In this document: positions 16,017 through 22,859 of the stretch, piece after piece
How positions within the stretch are numbered: the first letter of the stretch is position 1
How the letters are laid out: each line of letters opens with the position of its first letter
NCBI GenBank assembly: GCA_964596835.1
Contig: CAZQVV010000035.1
Span: forward strand, 1-22,859
Reading direction: 5' to 3'
Source: JAADGZ01 sp964596835
GTDB lineage: Bacteria > Pseudomonadota > Gammaproteobacteria > UBA6429 > Thiohalophilaceae
Length of the DNA stretch: 22,859 nt
The notes under the pieces: generated by a model
Database searches by the model: none
Seen by the model: the letters and a program-made list of their open reading frames with translations, nothing else
What the model was told of the DNA's origin: nothing
Program-made: the position numbers and the translations under genes

Positions 16017-17830
16017 ATTTCATTCCTGTCGTCATTCTCGCGCCGCTCTTTGCGGCACTGCTGATCCTGTTACTACGACATTTACCCGCTGCGCTGGCAC
16101 TGGCGGGCGCGGCTGTCAGCCTGCTCGCCAGCCTCGGGCTACTGACCCATGCCTTCAACGGCGTAAGCAGCGAAATGATACTGCCCGGCCTGCCGGAACT
16201 CCCCCTGCGCCTGATCGCCACCCCTTTAACCGCATTGCTTTCAACCCTGGTCGCCGTAATCAGCAGCCTGGTGCTGGTCTATGCGACCGGCTACATGAAG
16301 CAGGACAGGGAAAAAATCCGTTTCTTTGCCACCATGCTGCTGTTTATCTCCGCCATGCAAACCCTGGTACTCGCCGGCGACTGGATATTGTTGCTCGCCG
16401 CCTGGGAACTGATCGGTGTGAGCAGTTATCTGTTGATCGGCTTCTGGTACCCCCGACCCGGCGTCAGTTCCGCCGCCACCCGCGCCTTTCTGGTTACCCG
16501 TAGCGCCGATCTGGGTCTCTATATCGCGGTGTTTATTCTCATTGCCAACACCGGCAGCAGCGATATCGCGACCACATTGAACATGGGGGGCAATGCGGCT
16601 GTCGCCGCCGGATTTCTACTCCTGGTCGCCGCCATGGGCAAATCCGCACAGACACCGCTGCACGACTGGCTGCAACGCGCCATGGCGGGTCCCACACCGG
16701 TCTCGGCGCTGTTGCACTCCGCGACTCTGGTGGCCGCCGGTGCGATTCTGCTGATCCGCACCGCGCCGATGCTGCCGACTGATGTGCTGCTGGTGATTGG
16801 CATCGTCGGCGGCGTCACCACCGTCGTGACCGGCCTGATCGCACTGGGCGAACGCGATCTCAAACGCCTGCTCGCCGCCTCGACCTCCAGTCAGTATGGG
16901 CTGATGCTGGTGGCGGTAGGCGCCGGTGTACCCCTGGCGGCGCTGCTGCACCTGATTGCTCACGCGGCTATCAAGAGCTCCCTGTTTCTCGGTGCGGGGG
17001 TATTTCAGCACAGCCGTAAAAGCACGGCGCTGACCGACCTGGAAGGCGTGGGGCGTGACCGACCCCGCATATTTATTGGTTTTACACTGGCCGCGCTGGC
17101 GCTGGCCGGCATCCCGCCTCTGAGCGGTTTCTTTTCCAAGGATGCCATCGTCGCCGCGTCGTTGGCCTCACCCAACGCGTTAGTGCTGGCGACTCTCGCG
17201 CTGGCTGGCACCCTGTTGACCGGCGCTTACATGGCGCGAGCCTTGTACATCCTGTGGCATGGCACTAGCCGGAAACGCCCTGTCGCAGGACTGCGCTGGA
17301 TGGGGGCCGGGCTGGCCGGACTGGTCACGCTGGCCGTTATCCTCGGAGCTGGTTTCCCGTCTATCGAAACATTGCTACACCGCTCGATGCCCGACAATAC
17401 CCTCGCACAAATCCTCGGACTAAGCGCTGCGCTGGGCGGCCTGATGCTGGGCTGGTTCATTCCGATGCCGCGCTTGCTGGGACCGTTATTGCCCTGGGCG
17501 CAACGGGGCTTTGTCATTGCCGGCGGTTTCGATGCCTGGATGGTGCGTCCTGCATTCGCCATTGCGCACAGCTGCGAGCGGCTGGAGCGCCGCCTGTATG
17601 TTGCTGTACTTGCCGTGGGACGGTTCGCACTCAACATTGGCCGGGTCGTGCGCCGTAGTGACGATCAAGGCATCGACGGGCTGATATTTTCAGTCGCACA
17701 TGGCACCGTCGAACTCGGCAGCCGCGCCCGCACCTTGCAGAGCGGCCTGATTCATCGCGAAATGGCGATCACCGTCGTGGGCGCAGCACTAATCCTCGCT
17801 ATCCTGTTGCTGGCTTTGCTGATCCATTGA
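16013..17830 (+). CDS. nuoL: Complex I-like antiporter subunit L
   Basis: A 605-residue Mrp-type antiporter-like subunit with about 14 core membrane helices plus a C-terminal extension that corresponds to the long lateral helix and anchor of NuoL. Key charges remain: Glu132 in AAWELIGVSSYL (E. coli Glu144), Lys210 in AAMGKSAQTPLHDWL (E. coli Lys229), His/Lys in LLHLIAHAAIKSSLFLG (Lys321) and Lys376 in SGFFSKDAIV (E. coli Lys399). AMAGPTPVSALLHSATLVAAG is the classic family signature, although the preceding L-P-D is L-Q-R here. It should conduct or pump protons, or possibly sodium. Confidence 0.95.
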   Translation: MNFIPVVILAPLFAALLILLLRHLPAALALAGAAVSLLASLGLLTHAFNGVSSEMILPGLPELPLRLIATPLTALLSTLVAVISSLVLVYATGYMKQDREKIRFFATMLLFISAMQTLVLAGDWILLLAAWELIGVSSYLLIGFWYPRPGVSSAATRAFLVTRSADLGLYIAVFILIANTGSSDIATTLNMGGNAAVAAGFLLLVAAMGKSAQTPLHDWLQRAMAGPTPVSALLHSATLVAAGAILLIRTAPMLPTDVLLVIGIVGGVTTVVTGLIALGERDLKRLLAASTSSQYGLMLVAVGAGVPLAALLHLIAHAAIKSSLFLGAGVFQHSRKSTALTDLEGVGRDRPRIFIGFTLAALALAGIPPLSGFFSKDAIVAASLASPNALVLATLALAGTLLTGAYMARALYILWHGTSRKRPVAGLRWMGAGLAGLVTLAVILGAGFPSIETLLHRSMPDNTLAQILGLSAALGGLMLGWFIPMPRLLGPLLPWAQRGFVIAGGFDAWMVRPAFAIAHSCERLERRLYVAVLAVGRFALNIGRVVRRSDDQGIDGLIFSVAHGTVELGSRARTLQSGLIHREMAITVVGAALILAILLLALLIH

Positions 17831-17843
17831 TAAGGAGACTCCA

Positions 17844-19313
17844 GTGCTTCCCATCGTGTCTATCACTCTGTTCCTGCCGCTTCTCGGAGCGCTGCTCGTT
17901 ATGGCCTCGCGCAAAGCCCCGGCGCAGGTCGTGCATACTATCGGCATCGTCACCAGTGGACTGACATTATTGGGCGCACTGTGGATGTGGTCGCGCGGCG
18001 TGAATGACACGGGCTTCGCCCAGATCGAACAGTTTGACTGGATGCCGGCCATCGGTGCCGCTTATCGCGTGGGGGTGGACGGTATCAGTCTGCCGCTGGT
18101 GCTCCTGAGCGCCCTGCTGTTCTTTCTGACTTTTATTTTCTCGGCCAATGTCAAGGAACGTCCTCATGCCTATGTGGTACTGATGCTGATGCTGGAGACG
18201 GCCGCCATCGGCACTTTTACCGCGCTGGATGCGATCCTGTTCTACGTTTTTTTTGAAGTATCGCTGGTCTCGATGTACTTCATGATCGCAGGCTGGGGAC
18301 ACGAAGATCGTCAGCGCGCGGCGTTGATGTTCTTTCTCTACACCCTGCTGGGCAGCCTGCCGTTGCTGCTTGCCATCCTCGGACTGTATCTTGGCAGTGA
18401 CCCACATACTTTTGACATGCGCATCTGGATCGACCATCCCCCATTGACAGGAACGGGGGCCATGCTGGCGCTGATAGCGATGCTGTTCACGTTTGCAGTG
18501 AAGACGCCGGTCTTCCCCTTTCATACCTGGCTGCCAGCCGCGCATGTCCAGGCTCCGGCGGCCGGCAGTGTCATCCTCGCGGGCGTGATGCTGAAATTCG
18601 GCACGTATGGTCTGATACGTTTCGCCCTGCAAATGACCCCGGACGCCTTTCATGACGCCGGAATCATCATCCTGGTCTTCGGTGTCGTCGCCGCACTCTA
18701 CGGCGCCTTTGCTGCGCTGGCGCAGAGCGATCTTAAACGTCTGGTCGCCTATACCTCGGTCAATCACATGGGGTATATCATCGTCGGAGTCGCGATCGCC
18801 GCGCTGGCCACCGATCCTGCGGTGCGCGCCATGGCGCTGGACGGCTCGGTGTTGCAAATGATCAGCCATGGGCTGGTCACCGGCGCCCTGTTCTTTCTCG
18901 TCGGCATGTTGCAGGATCGCGCCCACACACGCGAGATGGATCACTTCGGTGGTCTGCTCAAGGTGATCCCGATACTCGGCTGGTCCTTCGTACTGGCCGC
19001 CTTCGCCTCGCTGGGATTACCCGGACTGGCGCACTTCCCGGCCGAGTTTCAGATCTTCCTGGCGACGCTGGAGGTCGAACCTGTAGCCATTATCGTGATC
19101 CTCGGAATCGTTATCACGGCCGGTCTCTACCTGAGAGCGATTGGCAAGGTCTTTCTGGGCGAACCTCATGAAAAGTGGACAGGCATGGCGGATCTGAATG
19201 TGCGGGAGGTCCTCACGTTGGGCCCACTGTTGATATTGATCATCGTCGTGGGCATCGCACCGGCCTGGGTACTGGATATCATTCACCAGACCACAGTGGC
19301 GTTAAAGCTCTGA
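17844..19313 (+). CDS. nuoM: Complex I-like antiporter subunit M
   Basis: A 489-residue antiporter-like subunit with about 14 membrane helices. Conserved residues are Glu138 in FYVFFEVSLVSMYF (E. coli Glu144), Lys220 in FAVKTPVFPFHTWLPAAHV (E. coli Lys234), Lys251 in VMLKFGTYG (E. coli Lys265), and the terminal Glu in HFPAEFQIF (E. coli Glu407). The proton pathway thus looks intact. It uses a GTG start 13 bases after the nuoL stop, with AAGGAG as a strong ribosome-binding site. Its last base overlaps the nuoN ATG. Confidence 0.95.
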   Translation: MLPIVSITLFLPLLGALLVMASRKAPAQVVHTIGIVTSGLTLLGALWMWSRGVNDTGFAQIEQFDWMPAIGAAYRVGVDGISLPLVLLSALLFFLTFIFSANVKERPHAYVVLMLMLETAAIGTFTALDAILFYVFFEVSLVSMYFMIAGWGHEDRQRAALMFFLYTLLGSLPLLLAILGLYLGSDPHTFDMRIWIDHPPLTGTGAMLALIAMLFTFAVKTPVFPFHTWLPAAHVQAPAAGSVILAGVMLKFGTYGLIRFALQMTPDAFHDAGIIILVFGVVAALYGAFAALAQSDLKRLVAYTSVNHMGYIIVGVAIAALATDPAVRAMALDGSVLQMISHGLVTGALFFLVGMLQDRAHTREMDHFGGLLKVIPILGWSFVLAAFASLGLPGLAHFPAEFQIFLATLEVEPVAIIVILGIVITAGLYLRAIGKVFLGEPHEKWTGMADLNVREVLTLGPLLILIIVVGIAPAWVLDIIHQTTVALKL

Positions 19314-20698
19314 TGGCGCGTGATCTCGCCTTCCTGATCCCCGAGATCATGGTGCTTCTGACCATCGTCTTCGCACTGGTGGCCGAGATGCTGCGCCTGC
19401 CCCGCCTCGCGCTGATCATTACGGTTGCCGGTTTGCTGCTCGCAACCGGCATGACCCTGCCCCTGTTGGGGACGGATACCAGCGTCTTCAGCGGCACCTA
19501 TCGCATTGATACATTGAGTATCTGGGCCAAGCTCATCCTGCTGCCCGCAACCCTGCTGTCGATTCTGCTGGCGCGTTCAGAGCTCGGCGGCCGTGACCGG
19601 GAAGGTACGGTCTATGTGCTGGTTTGTCTGGTCACCCTCGGTTCCCTGCTACTGTCCGGCGCCGGTGACACCATGCTGCTGGTACTGGGGCTGTTACTCT
19701 CCGGCCTGGGCTCCTTTGCCCTGGTGGCCTACCCGCGAAATGACAGCGCCACTGAAGCCGCCATGAAGTTTTTTGTCTTCGCCTCAGTCACCGGCGCCAT
19801 CATGATCTTCGGTCTCAGTTACTGGTTTGGCGGCACCGGTTCGACGCTGCTCAGCGATCTGTCCCGCCTCGGCACCAGACCGATGCTCGCCGCCCTTGGC
19901 CTGATCGCCGTTATCGTCGGTCTGGGTTACAAAGCCTCACTGGTGCCGTTTCATTTCTGGGCGCCGGATGCCTATGAAGGCGCGCCCGTATCGATAGCCG
20001 CGTACCTGTCGGTGGTACCCAAGATCGGCGCGATCCTCGCCCTGGCGCAAGTGGTGCGCGATTTACCCCTGGACACAGGCTGGCCGTGGGTCATCGCTGT
20101 GGTCTGTGTGCTGACCATGACCTACGGCTACCTGGCCGCACTGGTGCAAAACAATATTGTCCGCCTGCTGGCCTATTCGTCCATTGCCCAGGCCGGTTAC
20201 TTCCTCCTCGGTATCGTCGCAACAAACGCCAGCCCGCTCGCCTTTAAATCCATCATTGTTTTTGCCGCCGCCTACGCCGCCATGAATCTGGGCGCCTTTG
20301 CCATCGTCATGCGCACGGGCCGAAGCCTCGATGCCTTCTCCGGCATCGGACGCAAAAATATTGCCCTGGGTGTGGCGATGGTGGTCTTTCTTCTTTCCCT
20401 GGCCGGGATCCCGCCGCTTGCCGGTTTCGTGGGCAAATTTTTATTGTTCGGCGCCTCGATTGACGCCGGTTTCACCTGGCTCACAGTAGTCGCGATTCTC
20501 AACAGCGTGCTCTCGTTGGCGGTCTACCTGCGCATCGTCGTACCGATGTATCAGCAACCCAACGATGCGGCAGCGCCAACGCCTGTATCCGCCCCGGCAC
20601 CCATGCCATTAGTCAGGCTAGTATGGCGCATCGCCTTCATCTTTACGCTGGGTATCGGGTTAGCGGCACAGTTGCTGCTCGGACAGCTGCAAACCTAA
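19313..20698 (+). CDS. nuoN: Complex I-like antiporter subunit N
   Basis: A 461-residue antiporter-like subunit, last gene of the operon. Typical motifs are GYKASLVPFHFWAPDAYEGA with Lys207, and AAYLSVVPKIGA with Lys237, matching the two conserved lysines of NuoN. The helix-5 glutamate found in the family motif L-F-L-G-x-E-L-L-S-L is replaced: the aligned segment reads L-V-L-G-L-L-L-S (123-130), with Leu128 at the Glu position. The longer open frame upstream overlaps nuoM; the ATG at 19313, in TGATG with the nuoM stop, is the natural start. Confidence 0.93.
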   Translation: MARDLAFLIPEIMVLLTIVFALVAEMLRLPRLALIITVAGLLLATGMTLPLLGTDTSVFSGTYRIDTLSIWAKLILLPATLLSILLARSELGGRDREGTVYVLVCLVTLGSLLLSGAGDTMLLVLGLLLSGLGSFALVAYPRNDSATEAAMKFFVFASVTGAIMIFGLSYWFGGTGSTLLSDLSRLGTRPMLAALGLIAVIVGLGYKASLVPFHFWAPDAYEGAPVSIAAYLSVVPKIGAILALAQVVRDLPLDTGWPWVIAVVCVLTMTYGYLAALVQNNIVRLLAYSSIAQAGYFLLGIVATNASPLAFKSIIVFAAAYAAMNLGAFAIVMRTGRSLDAFSGIGRKNIALGVAMVVFLLSLAGIPPLAGFVGKFLLFGASIDAGFTWLTVVAILNSVLSLAVYLRIVVPMYQQPNDAAAPTPVSAPAPMPLVRLVWRIAFIFTLGIGLAAQLLLGQLQT

Positions 20699-20928
20699 CC
20701 ACCTGACGGTGGATCTGGACCGGTTATTTTTAGTGTATATAACGATAAAAATATACAGCTTATCGTTGCTTATACGGCAACGCTATGGCTGTTGTTAAAA
20801 ATGCCATCAACGGACTCACTGCTTTAAATACTCGTTCAACTTCAGAGAGTATACCGGGTTTACTGGTTCCCACGCTCCGGCGTGGGAACGAGAATTTCGT
20901 GTCGCATAATCAGTAAGCCCATTAGTAG
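20699..20928. other. Intergenic region after nuoN
   Basis: A 230-base gap between converging genes with no gene visible. Directly after the nuoN stop, CCACC-TGAC-GGTGG (20699-20712) makes a small hairpin, with a T-rich stretch only about 15 bases later, so it is a weak terminator candidate. A second small stem CGTTGC...GCAACG lies at 20764-20782. The REP-like palindrome at 20866 follows. Confidence 0.4.
20866..20889. repeat. REP-like palindrome
   Basis: GTTCCCACGC-TCCG-GCGTGGGAAC is a perfect 10-bp stem with a 4-base loop, followed by GAG. This sequence is known to me as a frequent intergenic repeat in gammaproteobacteria (recalled). It may serve as a bidirectional transcription barrier between nuoN and the glycosylase gene. 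Confidence 0.75.
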
Positions 20929-21537
20929 TTAGAGATAAGCCGCCCATAGATATCGGCTGGCGATGGTTCGAAACGGGCACCATGCGCTGGCGATATCAAG
21001 ATAGTCCTCCAAATCCGCATTATTGTCTAATGAGTAATGCTTTTGTATGGATTTTCGTAACACCAGATCGCCAACAGGTAAAATATCCGGCCGGTTGAAT
21101 GATGACATTAAAAATATCTCGGCACTCCATTGTCCTATTCCCGGGTATTCAACTAATTTAGACATGACCGTTTCGTCGTCTAATTCTTCAAGTTTTTTAA
21201 AATTTAATTGCTTATTCATTATGGCCTGCGTAATGGCCTGTATAGAACGGGTTTTATTTTTTGATATCCCGCATTTTTGGATCTGGTTTTGAGTCAGAAC
21301 GAAAATTTTATCCGCTTTTAAAACACGCCCACCCTGACGCACGAGTAAGCGGGAAAAAATAGTTTGCCCGGCCTTAATCGAAAGCTGTTGATTAACAATC
21401 GTCCGTATTATCGTATGATACGGGTTTGTTCTTTTTCTCTCCTGACTAAAAGGTGAGTGTGTACGAATAATCTCAGCCATGATCGGGTCAACGCGATTTA
21501 AGTGTCTTTTCGCTTTATTTAGTATGGCATCATCCAT
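20929..21537 (-). CDS. DNA-3-methyladenine glycosylase, AlkA/HhH-GPD type
   Basis: A 202-residue base-excision repair enzyme, expected to remove alkylated purines. TIVNQQLSIKAGQTIFSRL (residues 46-64) is the substrate-pocket helix of the family. The helix-hairpin-helix is Y-P-G-I-G-Q-W-S-A-E (131-140), and the catalytic Asp is Asp157 in ILPVGDLVLRKSI. The ending AWCPFRTIASRYLWAAYL is typical of AlkA/MAG. It lacks the N-terminal domain of E. coli AlkA (282 residues) and is closer in size to the short Mag-type enzymes. It starts 3 bases after the DUF427 stop, so the two form one operon. Base composition is visibly more AT-rich than the nuo region. Confidence 0.92.
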   Translation of the reverse strand: MDDAILNKAKRHLNRVDPIMAEIIRTHSPFSQERKRTNPYHTIIRTIVNQQLSIKAGQTIFSRLLVRQGGRVLKADKIFVLTQNQIQKCGISKNKTRSIQAITQAIMNKQLNFKKLEELDDETVMSKLVEYPGIGQWSAEIFLMSSFNRPDILPVGDLVLRKSIQKHYSLDNNADLEDYLDIASAWCPFRTIASRYLWAAYL

Positions 21538-21540
21538 TAT

Positions 21541-21915
21541 TCATATCTCTATGAGCTCTTCGATCACTTCAGGATAAAAAGCGATGTAATTTCTTATCGC
21601 GATGACCTGTTCAAAAGGATCAGTATAGCTCCAGGCCGCCACTTCAACCCGAAGCCCTTCAAGGGCCAGTGTCCAGTGGCTGGCATCTCCTTTGAATGGG
21701 CAGTGCGTCATTTTACTGGATCGTTCCAGAAAATCCATGCGAACCTCATTACGAGGAAAATAATAAATTGGTGGGTAATTCTGTTCTTTTAATTGAAGTG
21801 CGTTTTGACTGTCTGTAAGTGCAATACCTCGAAAGGTGATACGTATTGCCTTAATAGACAATGTGATGTCAATATTATAATCAGGATGATCATTCCAGGC
21901 TGAATTATTAATAAT
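21541..21915 (-). CDS. DUF427 family protein, probable ATT start
   Basis: A small cytoplasmic protein of unknown function. YPPIYYFPRNEVRMDFLE and THCPFKGDASHW are DUF427 signatures, followed by AWSYTDPFEQV and NYIAFYPE. The first ordinary start codon is a TTG at 21859-21861, but it has no ribosome-binding site, and the reading frame continues upstream as W-N-D-H-P-D-Y-N-I-D-I, which fits the family N-terminus (H-P-x-x-I) better. Going upstream, a perfect AGGAGG (21922-21927) stands 6 nt before ATT codons at 21913-21915 and 21910-21912, with no ATG, GTG or TTG in between. An ATT start, as in infC, is therefore proposed, giving 124 residues. A mutated start codon or sequence error is the alternative. 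Confidence 0.8.
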   Translation of the reverse strand: MINNSAWNDHPDYNIDITLSIKAIRITFRGIALTDSQNALQLKEQNYPPIYYFPRNEVRMDFLERSSKMTHCPFKGDASHWTLALEGLRVEVAAWSYTDPFEQVIAIRNYIAFYPEVIEELIEI

Positions 21916-21999
21916 GAGGTGCCTCCTGCCAAAATTTATTGGGATCGGTTTAGATCATTTAAAATCCCATGTAACAGATGCTTGCGAAAGCGAAACTCT

Positions 22000-22605
22000 C
22001 TAATTTAACAGGCCCTCAGCCTGCATCGCTGCACGGACGCTTTTTCGCCCTGATACACGGGTAGAAAATGAAGCTATATTCGGCCATCCGCCCAGACCAA
22101 TGCCTGTTGGCACGGTCCAGCCTGTCAAGACAAACAGGTATGCATCAGCAATAGAAAATACGTCACCCATGAGGTAGTCTTTACTGTTTAAAAGGGTATC
22201 AAGGTAATCCAGTTTGGATTCGATTTTTGCCACTGCTTTTTTCTTTTCTGCCTCAGCGCTGTCAGAAAATAATGGAGCGAAGGCCTTATGCAGTTCAGTG
22301 GAAAGGTAGTTTAGTTTTTCCTGTAAACGTGCACGCTCAAAAGTGCCGTTTTCAGGTGCAAGCCCTGCCTCTGGCGACTGATCTGCCAGATATTGCATGA
22401 TAGCAACACCTTCAGTCAGCACCTCACCGTTATCAAGTCCCAATACAGGCACGTAGCCATGAGGGTTGATTTTCATAAAGTCATCTCCCGTCTCGGTTGT
22501 CTTCGAAGCAAGGTCAACCTTGACCAGTTCGAATTCCTTTCCGGTTTCTTGCAGCACGATGTGTGGCGCCAATGAGCAGGCGCCGGGGCTGTAATATAGT
22601 TTCAT
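22000..22605 (-). CDS. gst: Glutathione S-transferase, beta class
   Basis: A 201-residue cytoplasmic enzyme conjugating or reducing substrates with glutathione. The start MKLYYSPGACSLAPHIVL contains Cys10, the catalytic cysteine of bacterial beta-class GSTs. INPHGYVPVLGLDNGEVLTE includes the cis-Pro region and G-site loop, and the C-terminal helical domain has SIADAYLFVLTGW with its conserved Asp. AAGGTGAC before the ATG is the ribosome-binding site. The upstream region contains several palindromes that could bind a regulator. Beta-class identity is well supported; the substrate is unknown. Confidence 0.95.
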   Translation of the reverse strand: MKLYYSPGACSLAPHIVLQETGKEFELVKVDLASKTTETGDDFMKINPHGYVPVLGLDNGEVLTEGVAIMQYLADQSPEAGLAPENGTFERARLQEKLNYLSTELHKAFAPLFSDSAEAEKKKAVAKIESKLDYLDTLLNSKDYLMGDVFSIADAYLFVLTGWTVPTGIGLGGWPNIASFSTRVSGRKSVRAAMQAEGLLN

Positions 22606-22859
22606 ATTGTCACCTTTGTTTTTTTGATCGATTCGGAGGCACTAATTAAGCCTGCCGAAGTAGAATACATAATCAAGTTACCAATGGAAACCTGATAATT
22701 ATTTGTTATTAACAAATTGAGTTACCGACTGGTAACTAAATGTAACCCGTGGTAACTTAGTCATAGAGGGATCCCCACAAAATAACCTTTAAACCTATGG
22801 CTCCTCAGCAGAATTTGTGGGTAAAAATTGTTGTGGAGACATTGTAAGTTATTGATACT
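22606..22859. other. AT-rich intergenic end of the window
   Basis: No gene is visible in these 254 bases. Besides the paired palindromes, CCCACAAA at 22774-22781 and its complement TTTGTGGG at 22814-22821 form a wide inverted repeat with a 32-base centre. A divergent gene to the right probably shares this region. Confidence 0.4.
22701..22737. promoter_or_regulatory. Paired palindromes upstream of the GST gene
   Basis: ATTTGTT-ATT-AACAAAT (22701-22717) and AGTTACC-GACT-GGTAACT (22720-22737) are perfect 7-bp-arm inverted repeats side by side. Further GTTACC/GGTAAC half-sites occur at 22677-22682 and 22751-22756. They look like regulator-binding sites about 100-150 bases before the GST start, or for a gene beyond the window edge. 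Confidence 0.5.

Noticed and set aside
17967..18944. 325-codon minus-strand open frame inside nuoM.
   Set aside because: Its product is rich in Gln, Asp and His, as expected from the reverse of membrane-helix codons; the nuoM frame is certain.
11830..20698. Mrp antiporter or DabAB-type bicarbonate system.
   Set aside because: Presence of distinct A, H, J and K subunits and three separate antiporter-like subunits in complex I order does not fit either; there is no DabA-like or MrpE/F/G gene.

Overview
The window looks like a chromosomal segment from a gammaproteobacterium. This is inferred from a GadC/GadB-type pair, a beta-class glutathione S-transferase, and short dispersed palindromes of a kind common in that class; the species cannot be named. 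There is no rRNA, tRNA, transposase or CRISPR array that I can see.

Layout. (1) 1-3170: a minus-strand gadC-like antiporter and glutamate decarboxylase operon. It is flanked on both sides by arrays of the same 14-bp repeat in the same orientation. (2) 3409-8835: one very large exported RHS/YD-repeat protein. It is broken near its 3' end by one extra C in a C6 run and stops just inside the conserved RHS core terminus, so it has no C-terminal toxin. (3) 8900-10199: a carboxymuconolactone-decarboxylase/AhpD-like gene divergent from a TetR regulator, with a clear 20-bp operator laid over the regulator's own promoter. (4) 10552-11736: a flavoprotein of the sulfide:quinone oxidoreductase/NDH-2 superfamily with an unusually hydrophobic first Rossmann helix. 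(5) 11830-20698: a tight eight-gene operon encoding a complex I-like membrane arm in the order A, [B-metal-D fusion], H, J, K, L, M, N. (6) 20929-22605: a more AT-rich minus-strand tail with an AlkA-type DNA glycosylase, a DUF427 protein with a probable ATT start codon, and a glutathione S-transferase.

The most interesting object is the complex I-like operon. All membrane subunits are present (A, H, J, K, L, M, N). NuoC, NuoE, NuoF, NuoG and NuoI are absent. NuoB and NuoD survive only as degenerate domains of one 701-residue protein. The B-like domain contains no cysteine, so it cannot hold cluster N2. The D-like domain has lost the His-containing loop of the quinone site and has no hydrogenase CxxC pairs. 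Between them sit four heavy-metal-binding domains (Y-T-C-P-M-H-P ... C-P-K-C-G-M) joined by His/Met-rich linkers, two of them encoded by nearly identical 141-bp tandem repeats. The antiporter-like subunits K, L and M keep their key charged residues, while A, H, J and N have changed at positions tied to coupling. This suggests a proton-translocating or proton-conducting membrane machine with the redox module removed and a metal-binding peripheral subunit put in its place. Function is unknown; a metal-linked use of the proton gradient, or electron input from the upstream flavoprotein, are hypotheses only.

Other signals: the antiporter lacks the C-terminal plug that gates E. coli GadC; the GST upstream region carries several palindromes; and three REP-like or hairpin elements lie between genes.
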